This document shows positions 1 through 5,098 of a DNA stretch of 7,848 nt, one piece after another. The stretch lies in assembly GCA_945906975.1 (NCBI GenBank), contig CAMDRY010000137.1:1-7848 (forward strand), written 5' to 3'. The position numbers and the translations under genes were made by a program. Each line of letters opens with the position of its first letter. Positions within the stretch are counted from its first letter, which is position 1. The notes beneath the pieces were generated by a model. The model saw nothing but the letters and a program-made list of their open reading frames with translations. It was not told where the DNA came from and did no database searches. This stretch comes from Bordetella parapertussis (lineage in GTDB: Bacteria; Pseudomonadota; Gammaproteobacteria; Burkholderiales; SG8-39).

Positions 1-84
1 GCCGGCTGGATCGCACATGTCATGGAGCAGCGACTGGCGGGTCATTTATTACGGCCAAGGGCGCGTTATGTCGCACCGGGATGA
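1..84 (+). CDS. Citrate synthase-family protein, C-terminal end (partial)
   Basis: The first reading frame is open from the window edge to a TGA at 82-84 and gives 27 residues. They contain GWIAHVMEQR followed by LLRPRARYV. This matches the conserved C-terminus of citrate synthase and 2-methylcitrate synthase proteins, where a G-W-x-A-H-x-x-E-Q helix is followed by a (I/L)RP-x-x-x-Y tail. Members condense acetyl-CoA or propionyl-CoA with oxaloacetate in the cytoplasm. The tail alone cannot separate citrate synthase, 2-methylcitrate synthase or a citryl-CoA lyase-like paralogue. The catalytic His and Asp lie upstream of the window. A 90-bp gap separates it from the receptor gene, so a shared transcript is possible but not shown. 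The family call is fairly firm; the exact enzyme is not. Confidence 0.72.
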   Translation, partial: AGWIAHVMEQRLAGHLLRPRARYVAPG

Positions 85-174
85 TCGGATGCCCAAGAAC
101 ACGATGGATTAAAACCCGCGCTGCAGCCGTATTCCTTGTAATCCACGACCCCTGGCAACTCACGAATCACAATC

Positions 175-2370
175 ATGCTCTTCAGAATCACCGCCGGCAC
201 CTTATGTACCCTGCGTGCCCTATTTACCCTTTGTACATTTTGTACATTTTGTACACTAGGGGCGTCGATAGCGCTGCTTTTCGCCACGCCCACCCTCGCA
301 CAATCGTTGGCAGATTTGACCGACGCCACAAAAACGGTGGAGAGCGAAAATGAGATTCACATCATCGGCCACTACAACAACGGCGTCGGCACCTCCGATG
401 CGGCCAGCCAGGGTTACATCACGCCCAAACTAATCGAGGCGCGGCCGATGCTGCGTCCGGGCGAGGTGCTCGAATATGTGCCCGGCGTAATCATCACCCA
501 GCACAGCGGCGAAGGTAAAGCGAACCAGTACTTCCTGCGCGGGTTCAATCTCGACCACGGCACCGACTTTCGCACCTCGGTCGCCGGCATGCCCGTGAAC
601 ATGCCCAGCCACGCGCACGGACAGGGCTATTCGGACCTCAACTTCCTGATCCCGGAACTGGTGTCGCGTATCGACTACATGAAAGGCCCCTACTTCGCCG
701 AAGTGGGCGATTTCGCCTCGGCCGGTGCGGCGAACATCGAGTACTACACCAGCATGCCGAAAAACATCGCCGAGGCGAGTATCGGCAGCTTCGGCTACAA
801 GCGCGCACTGATTGCAGGAACCCCTGCAGGCGCGCCTGCGGGCACGGCCGGGGCAGGCGCAAATGAAAACCGCTGGCTCTATGCCCTGGAGCTCTACCAT
901 AACGACGGACCTTGGCAGAACCCGTCGGACTACAAAAAGCTCAATGGCGTACTGCGTTACAGCCGCGGCACCAACGCCGACGGCATTACCGTTAGCGGCA
1001 TGGCCTACACCGGCAAGTGGAATTCCACCGACCAGATTCCGCAACGCGCCGTCGATGCCGGCCTGGTGTCGCGCAACGGCGCGATTGACCCGACCGACGG
1101 TGGCAGCACCTCACGCTACAGCCTGTCCTTTGACCGCCACAAGGCCATCGACGGCGGGACCTTTCACTTTGACGCCTATGCAATCCGGTACCGTCTGAAC
1201 CTGTTTTCAAATTTCACGTTTTTCAAGGACAACACCATCGCAGGCGACCAGTTTCAGCAATCGGACGAGCGCAGCATTTTCGGCGTCGAACCGAAGTGGG
1301 TGATCAACCACAAGCTGGGCGGCCTCTCCAGCGTGAGCAAGTTCGGGCTGCAATTACGACGCGATAACATCGGCCGCGTGGCCCTCTACGGCACCGCCGC
1401 GCAGCAGCAGACCAGCACGACACGCGAAGACAGGGTGCAGCAAACCGGTGTGGGCGTTTTTTACGAGAACAGCCTGCAATGGACCGACTGGCTGAAGACT
1501 GTGGCGGGCATGCGCAGCGATTTTTACCGCGCCGCTGTGCAAAGCAATCTTGCCGCCAATTCCGGGCAGGGCAGCGGCAACATCGCATCGCCCAAGCTCA
1601 ATTTCATTTTCGGGCCATGGGCGGAAACGGAATATTTCCTGAATTTCGGCGAGGGCTTTCACAGCAACGATGCGCGCGGCACCACCCTCACCATCGACCC
1701 CAAAACCAACGCCGCGGCGAACAAGGTCGCGCCACTGGTTAAAACACGCGGCAGCGAAATCGGCGTGCGCAGCGAGGTCGTGCCCAAGCTGCAAAGCTCT
1801 CTTTCAATCTGGCGCATGAAGCTCGACTCGGAACTGCTGTTTATGGGCGATGCCGGCACCACCCGGGCGGGCCGCCCGAGCCGGCGCCAGGGCGCCGAAT
1901 GGTCCAACCGCTACACACCCAAATCCTGGCTGATCGTCGACGCCGACCTCTCCGCATCCAAGGCTCAATTCAGCGATGACAATAGCGCGGGCAACCGCAT
2001 ACCGGGCTCGATCGACCAAGTCGCGTCCCTGGGCATCACCGCCACCGACCTGGGCCGCTGGTCGCTGGGCGGACACCTGCGCTACTTCGGTCCGCGTCCG
2101 CTGATCGAGGACAACACCCAGCGCTCGCAATCGACCATCACCACGTCACTGCGGGGCGGCTACAAGCTGGACGAGAAAATGCGCCTCAACTTCGACGTCT
2201 ATAACCTGTTCAAGCGCCGCGCCAACGACATCGACTATTACTATTGCTCAAGGCTGCGCAGCGACCCCGCGGGCGCCACCTGCCGCGACGGCTCGTCCGG
2301 CGTGGACGACATTCATTTTCACCCGGTCGAACCGCGCAGCGTGCGCATTTCAATGATTTTTAATTACTGA
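175..2370 (+). CDS. TonB-dependent outer-membrane receptor
   Basis: This 731-residue protein has the architecture of a TonB-dependent receptor, which imports a scarce ligand such as a metal chelate or cofactor across the outer membrane using TonB-ExbB-ExbD energy. Residues 1-42 form a long signal peptide with a likely cut after TLA. The plug domain covers roughly residues 60-190 and carries LRPGEVLEYVPGV, then FLRGFNLDHGTDF (120-132) and SHAHGQGYSDLNF. The rest is a beta-barrel rich in alternating aromatic and polar strands. It ends SVRISMIFNY, with the terminal aromatic residue typical of outer-membrane proteins. An Ala/Gly/Pro-rich insert near residues 214-228 looks like an expanded turn. 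No clear TonB box is visible; IHIIGHY near residue 62 sits at the usual position of the plug's first strand. The ATG at 175 has no good Shine-Dalgarno sequence, but it is the only start that gives a full signal peptide. No sigma/anti-sigma pair, TonB gene or Fur box was recognised nearby, so the ligand is unknown. Confidence 0.93.
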   Translation: MLFRITAGTLCTLRALFTLCTFCTFCTLGASIALLFATPTLAQSLADLTDATKTVESENEIHIIGHYNNGVGTSDAASQGYITPKLIEARPMLRPGEVLEYVPGVIITQHSGEGKANQYFLRGFNLDHGTDFRTSVAGMPVNMPSHAHGQGYSDLNFLIPELVSRIDYMKGPYFAEVGDFASAGAANIEYYTSMPKNIAEASIGSFGYKRALIAGTPAGAPAGTAGAGANENRWLYALELYHNDGPWQNPSDYKKLNGVLRYSRGTNADGITVSGMAYTGKWNSTDQIPQRAVDAGLVSRNGAIDPTDGGSTSRYSLSFDRHKAIDGGTFHFDAYAIRYRLNLFSNFTFFKDNTIAGDQFQQSDERSIFGVEPKWVINHKLGGLSSVSKFGLQLRRDNIGRVALYGTAAQQQTSTTREDRVQQTGVGVFYENSLQWTDWLKTVAGMRSDFYRAAVQSNLAANSGQGSGNIASPKLNFIFGPWAETEYFLNFGEGFHSNDARGTTLTIDPKTNAAANKVAPLVKTRGSEIGVRSEVVPKLQSSLSIWRMKLDSELLFMGDAGTTRAGRPSRRQGAEWSNRYTPKSWLIVDADLSASKAQFSDDNSAGNRIPGSIDQVASLGITATDLGRWSLGGHLRYFGPRPLIEDNTQRSQSTITTSLRGGYKLDEKMRLNFDVYNLFKRRANDIDYYYCSRLRSDPAGATCRDGSSGVDDIHFHPVEPRSVRISMIFNY
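231..257 (+). repeat. Three 9-bp tandem repeats in the receptor signal peptide
   Basis: The unit TTGTACATT occurs at 231-239 and 240-248, and as TTGTACACT at 249-257. A looser copy may precede it at 222-230. The unit length is a multiple of three, so it is read as repeated Cys-Thr-Phe in the hydrophobic core of the signal peptide (residues 20-28). Each unit contains the palindrome TGTACA. Gain or loss of a unit would keep the frame but change signal-peptide length. Confidence 0.9.
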
Positions 2371-2613
2371 GCCTGCTGCGCGCCGGCGGGAACAGCCGGG
2401 GGAGTGCCTGAAAACCCGCGCCAAATAAGGCTTTCCAGCCGGTATCGTCACCGCATCGGCTGGACTTGAGCGGGCGATGGGCGCTGCCTCGCGGCGGCCG
2501 TGACAAGGGCCTGAGGCGGATCGCTTCGTCAGCACGGATTCCCGGCAAGGCCGCAGGCCCACAACGGGGCAAACACCGGGGCGCAGGCGCGGCTGCTGGG
2601 CTAAAATGACGCT
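2371..2613. other. Gene-free interval between receptor and nadD
   Basis: No coding region is convincing on either strand here. The interval is GC-rich. A small inverted repeat (CCGGC at 2383-2387 with GCCGG at 2395-2399) follows the receptor stop but lacks a T tract. A weak set of B12-riboswitch-like motifs lies on the - strand (about 2438-2577) and is discussed as a finding, not called as a feature. The right end carries a candidate -10 element for nadD. Confidence 0.6.
2602..2607 (+). promoter_or_regulatory. Candidate -10 box for the nadD cluster
   Basis: TAAAAT matches the sigma-70 consensus TATAAT at five of six positions and lies in an otherwise GC-rich stretch. No good -35 hexamer is seen 17 bp upstream. 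Transcription would begin near 2613-2616, about 24 bases before the preferred nadD ATG. This is an inference from one hexamer. Confidence 0.4.
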
Positions 2614-2637
2614 TTGTATTTTTGCGAACCACGGCTA

Positions 2638-3285
2638 ATGGCCCAGACATCCCCGCTCGCCATACTTGGCGGCACATTCGACCCGATTCACACCGGACAC
2701 CTGCGTTTTGCCGAAGAAGTGGCGACACTGCTCGAGATCGACGAACTGCGCCTGGTGCCGGCCGGCCAGCCGCCGCACCGCAGTCCGCCCTTGGTATCGC
2801 CGGAGCACCGCCTGGTGATGGCCCACCTTGCCACCTCGGGCAACCCGATCCTGCGCGTTGACGGCCGCGAAGTACACCGCACCGAACCAAGCTACACCGT
2901 CATCACGCTCGAGGAGATTCGCGCCGAAATCGGCGACCGGCCGCTGTGCGTGCTGCTGGGTGCCGACGCATTTTTCGGACTGCCCTACTGGCACCGTTGG
3001 CAGGACATTTTCAAACTTGCCCATATTGTGGTCGCCAGCCGCCCCGGTTACGAGCTGACCTCGACCCTGCCCATGGGCTTGCAACCGATCTGGGAGCAAT
3101 CCTTCACCAGCCGAATCGGCGACCTTTCAACCAAGCCGGCCGGACTGATCTATCACCAAAAAATCACTTCGCTCGATATTTCCGCCAATCGCATCCGCGA
3201 ATTAATCAAACAAGGCAAGAGCGCGCGTTACCTGCTACCCGAGTCCGTGCTCGAATACATCAACAAAAACAACCTATACCGCTAG
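2638..3285 (+). CDS. nadD: Nicotinate-nucleotide adenylyltransferase
   Basis: NadD transfers AMP from ATP to nicotinate mononucleotide, giving deamido-NAD in the cytoplasmic NAD pathway. The 215-residue length fits the family. The nucleotidyltransferase signature GGTFDPIHTGH occupies residues 11-21, with the HxGH catalytic histidines at 18 and 21. VPAGQPPHR and LGADAFFGLPYWHRW are also typical. Near the C-terminus DISANRIREL (180-189) corresponds to the usual IS(S/A)T-x-IR motif, here with Asn in place of the usual Thr/Ser, followed by ARYLLPESVLEYI. I chose the ATG at 2638 because MAQTSPLAILGGTF starts at the usual distance before the motif. An in-frame TTG at 2614 would add eight residues without family support. 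Ribosome-binding signals are weak for both. It is the first gene of the nadD-rsfS-rlmH cluster, probably driven by a promoter just upstream. Confidence 0.96.
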   Translation: MAQTSPLAILGGTFDPIHTGHLRFAEEVATLLEIDELRLVPAGQPPHRSPPLVSPEHRLVMAHLATSGNPILRVDGREVHRTEPSYTVITLEEIRAEIGDRPLCVLLGADAFFGLPYWHRWQDIFKLAHIVVASRPGYELTSTLPMGLQPIWEQSFTSRIGDLSTKPAGLIYHQKITSLDISANRIRELIKQGKSARYLLPESVLEYINKNNLYR

Positions 3286-3293
3286 GCCTGTTT

Positions 3294-3315
3294 AACACCA
3301 ACCCAACACCAACCC
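3294..3315 (+). repeat. 11-bp direct repeat between nadD and rsfS
   Basis: AACACCAACCC occurs twice without a gap (3294-3304 and 3305-3315). A degenerate third copy, AGCACCC, begins at 3316. The repeat fills much of the 51-bp intergenic spacer and stops just before the rsfS ribosome-binding site. Confidence 0.88.
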
Positions 3316-3326
3316 AGCACCCATTC

Positions 3327-3330
3327 AAGG
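3327..3330 (+). promoter_or_regulatory. Shine-Dalgarno sequence deciding the rsfS TTG start
   Basis: AAGG lies six bases before the TTG at 3337. No ATG or GTG in this frame gives a suitable N-terminus, so this element supports initiation at the rare TTG codon. Confidence 0.6.
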
Positions 3331-3336
3331 CATCCA

Positions 3337-3834
3337 TTGGCCACCTCCAAACCCAGCAGCATTCTGAAACTCCAAAACGCCGTCGTCGAGGCGCTTGAGG
3401 ACATCAAGGCACGCGATATCGTCGTGCTCAAGGTCGAGCACCTCAGTTCCATGTTCGATCGCGTCATCATCGCCACGGCCGAGTCGACCCGCCAAGTCAA
3501 CGCCCTGGCCAATAACGTCCAGGTCAAGCTCAAGGAACTGGGCGCCAAAGTGCACGGCATCGAAGGCACCGCGAGTGGTGAGTGGGCGTTGGTTGATCTG
3601 GGCGACATTGTCGTTCACGTCATGCAACCGGCCGCGCGCGCGCTCTACAACCTCGAAGAGTTATGGGACCATCCGGCCGCGAAAGCGCGCAGCGCGGCGC
3701 CCAAAGCCCCGGCCAAACCAAAAGTCACCAAGTCCAAACCTGCCCGACCTGCCCGACCTACCCGACCTACCACGGCCGCGGCAGCGAAAAAGCGCAGCGC
3801 ACCGCCTAAAAAAGCCAGTCCCCGCAGAAAATGA
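3337..3834 (+). CDS. rsfS: Ribosomal silencing factor RsfS with long basic tail
   Basis: RsfS (RsfA/Iojap/DUF143 family) binds ribosomal protein uL14 on the 50S subunit and blocks joining with 30S, lowering translation under starvation. Residues 1 to about 110 form the conserved domain: VVLKVEHLSSMFDRVIIATAES, then TRQVNALANNV, GTASGEWALVDLGDIVVHVM and ARALYNLEELW. The usual family length is about 105-120 residues, whereas this protein has 165. The extra 50 or so residues are rich in Lys, Arg, Ala and Pro, and include a tandem Pro-Ala-Arg/Pro-Thr-Arg run at 135-146. The tail is probably disordered and could touch rRNA; that is inference. Translation starts at TTG, backed by AAGG six bases upstream. 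The stop overlaps the rlmH start (ATGA), so the two are likely co-translated. nadD lies 51 bp upstream, as in many bacteria. Confidence 0.94.
   Translation: MATSKPSSILKLQNAVVEALEDIKARDIVVLKVEHLSSMFDRVIIATAESTRQVNALANNVQVKLKELGAKVHGIEGTASGEWALVDLGDIVVHVMQPAARALYNLEELWDHPAAKARSAAPKAPAKPKVTKSKPARPARPTRPTTAAAAKKRSAPPKKASPRRK
3739..3774 (+). repeat. 9-bp tandem repeat in the rsfS tail
   Basis: CCTGCCCGA occurs at 3739-3747 and 3748-3756, then CCTACCCGA at 3757-3765 and a diverged copy at 3766-3774. The period keeps the frame and encodes Pro-Ala-Arg or Pro-Thr-Arg triplets in the basic C-terminal extension. Confidence 0.88.
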
Positions 3835-4301
3835 AACTCACCGTCGTCGCAGTCGGACACAAGATGCCCGGCTGGGTCGACGCGGCATTCGCCGATTACG
3901 CCAAGCGCCTGCCACGAAATTTCGCCTTTGCCCTGGTTGAAGTCCGACCCGAAGCGCGCAGTTCCGGCAAAAGCGTTCCACAGTTGCTGAGCGCCGAGGC
4001 GGCGCGCATCGAGGCGGCCACCCCCCAGGGCGCGGCCCGCGTGGTGTGTGATGAACATGGCGAAGACCTGACGACCATGCGCCTGTCCGAAAAACTCAGG
4101 CACTGGCAAGATTCGGCCACCGATATCGCCATGCTCATAGGCGGCCCGGATGGCCTCGCCAAATCGATCAAGGACAGCGCTCGCCTGAGTATCCGGCTGT
4201 CGAGTCTGACCTTGCCACACGGATTGGCCCGCGTGCTGCTCGTCGAACAAATCTACCGCGCCTGGTCGATTCTGCAAAGCCACCCCTACCATCGCGAGTA
4301 A
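3831..4301 (+). CDS. rlmH: 23S rRNA (pseudouridine-1915-N3)-methyltransferase
   Basis: RlmH is a SPOUT methyltransferase that uses S-adenosylmethionine to methylate pseudouridine 1915 in helix 69 of 23S rRNA, acting on the assembled 70S ribosome. The protein has 156 residues, against about 155 for the family. It starts MKLTVVAVGHKMPGWV. It carries the cofactor-binding knot motif LIGGPDG at 102-108 and the signature SLTLPHGLARVLLVEQIYRAW. It ends in the invariant HPYHRE. The ATG overlaps the rsfS stop codon, and no separate strong ribosome-binding site is seen, which points to translational coupling. The gene ends only five bases before a heptamer repeat region that separates it from maf. Confidence 0.97.
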   Translation: MKLTVVAVGHKMPGWVDAAFADYAKRLPRNFAFALVEVRPEARSSGKSVPQLLSAEAARIEAATPQGAARVVCDEHGEDLTTMRLSEKLRHWQDSATDIAMLIGGPDGLAKSIKDSARLSIRLSSLTLPHGLARVLLVEQIYRAWSILQSHPYHRE

Positions 4302-4306
4302 GCGCA

Positions 4307-4348
4307 GAATCGGGAGTCGAGAATGGTAAATGGTAAAAAGGAAAGGGC
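4307..4348 (+). repeat. Purine-rich heptamer array (left half)
   Basis: Six heptamers stand in exact 7-base register: GAATCGG, GAGTCGA, GAATGGT, AAATGGT, AAAAAGG and AAAGGGC. They resemble the reverse complement of the ATTCCCC/ATTCACT units found further right at 4400-4492, so the two halves form a loose inverted pair around a 51-bp spacer (4349-4399). The array begins five bases after the rlmH stop. Confidence 0.7.
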
Positions 4349-4399
4349 GACCACCCCTGCGCAATACTGCGAGCACACCGCCAAGGGCGAATAAAGACC

Positions 4400-4492
4400 A
4401 TTCCCCATTCACTATTCCCTATTCACTATTCCCTATTCACTATTCCCCATTCCCCATTCCCCATTCACTATTTCCCATTTGCCCAATTCCCC
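4400..4492 (+). repeat. Pyrimidine-rich heptamer array (right half)
   Basis: Eleven heptamers run in unbroken register from 4400 to 4476, made of ATTCCCC, ATTCACT and ATTCCCT, with a final ATTTCCC. Two stretched 8-base units follow (4477-4484 and 4485-4492), and the maf ATG begins at the next base. ATTCACT alternates with ATTCCCY in the left part, and ATTCCCC repeats three times in a row in the right part. The design resembles the heptanucleotide short tandem repeats known from cyanobacteria and some other bacteria. There are no unique spacers, so it is not a CRISPR array. Confidence 0.93.
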
Positions 4493-5098
4493 ATGCCCTT
4501 CCCCCACATCTATCTGGCCTCACGCAGCCCGCGGCGGCGCGAACTGCTGGCGCAGATCGGCGTGCACTACCAGATGCTGCTCTTGCGCGAGCATCACGGG
4601 CGCGGCGCGGATATCAACGAAGACCCGCTGCCCGGAGAACTGCCCGAAGTCTATGTCAGGCGCGTATGCGCGCTCAAAGTCGCCAGCGCCTGGCAGCGCG
4701 TCACTGACCGAAAGCTGGCACCGCACCCGGTGCTTGCGGCCGACACCACCGTGTGTGTCGGCGACGCGATCCTCGCCAAGCCAGCCGACGACGCCGATGC
4801 GGCGCGGATGCTGCGCTTGCTCTCGGGCCGGGAACACCGCGTACTGAGCGCGGTGGCGCTGCAATCGGGCGACAGGCGTGTGCTCGCACTCAACGACAGC
4901 CAGGTGCGCTTCCGCGAGCTTGCCGACGCAGAGATCCGCGCGTACATCGCATCGGGCGAGCCCGCGGGAAAGGCCGGCGCTTACGGCATCCAGGGCCGCG
5001 CCGCGGCGTTCATCGCCACGCTGCGCGGCAGCTATTCGGGCGTGATGGGCCTGCCGCTTTTTGAAACTGCCCAATTGCTGAGGGAAATCCAGTCGTGA
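4493..5098 (+). CDS. maf: Maf-family nucleotide pyrophosphatase, YhdE type
   Basis: Maf proteins of the YhdE type hydrolyse dTTP, UTP and modified pyrimidine triphosphates to monophosphates plus pyrophosphate, and are thought to keep unwanted nucleotides out of nucleic acids. The protein has 201 residues, close to the family's usual 190-200. It starts with IYLASRSPRRRELL (6-19), which holds the SxSPRR phosphate-binding loop. It has AADTTV, with the probable catalytic Asp at 84, and GKAGAYGIQGRAAAFI from 159, then GSYSGVMGLPLFET. The DTT motif favours the YhdE (dTTP/UTP) branch over YceF. The only suitable start is the ATG at 4493, which lies directly against a heptamer array and has no Shine-Dalgarno sequence. 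Even the first codons (MPFPH) look repeat-derived. Its stop overlaps the rng GTG start. maf next to rng is an old arrangement, also seen in E. coli (yhdE-rng). Confidence 0.95.
   Translation: MPFPHIYLASRSPRRRELLAQIGVHYQMLLLREHHGRGADINEDPLPGELPEVYVRRVCALKVASAWQRVTDRKLAPHPVLAADTTVCVGDAILAKPADDADAARMLRLLSGREHRVLSAVALQSGDRRVLALNDSQVRFRELADAEIRAYIASGEPAGKAGAYGIQGRAAAFIATLRGSYSGVMGLPLFETAQLLREIQS
5080..5085 (+). promoter_or_regulatory. Shine-Dalgarno sequence for rng inside maf
   Basis: GAGGGA lies nine bases before the GTG at 5095, within the last codons of maf. It supports the GTG as the rng start and suggests that rng is translated partly by re-initiation after maf. Confidence 0.6.

Noticed and set aside
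232..255. Cysteines in the receptor leader as a lipoprotein signal
   Set aside because: None of the cysteines is preceded by a lipobox with Gly, Ala or Ser at -1, and a standard cut site follows at residue 42.
430..1044. 204-codon open frame on the - strand within the receptor gene
   Set aside because: The + strand frame has a full receptor architecture; the opposite frame shows no family signature.
2383..2399. Hairpin after the receptor stop as an intrinsic terminator
   Set aside because: The stem is only five base pairs and is followed by GGGAGTGCC rather than a T tract.
2614..2637. TTG at 2614 as the nadD start
   Set aside because: It would add eight residues with no family match, and it falls where the candidate promoter would place the transcript start. 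ATG 2638 fits the family.
3645..4412. 255-codon open frame on the - strand over rsfS and rlmH
   Set aside because: It lies antisense to two well-supported genes in GC-rich DNA, and I recognise no family motif in it.
4400..4492. Repeat region as a possible CRISPR array
   Set aside because: Units are seven bases with no unique spacers and no cas gene is present.
4330..4707. Open frame of 125 codons across the heptamer array and the 5' half of maf
   Set aside because: Its N-terminal half is simply translated repeat (SPFPIPHSLFP-like), and it then runs out of frame through maf. It has no ribosome-binding site.
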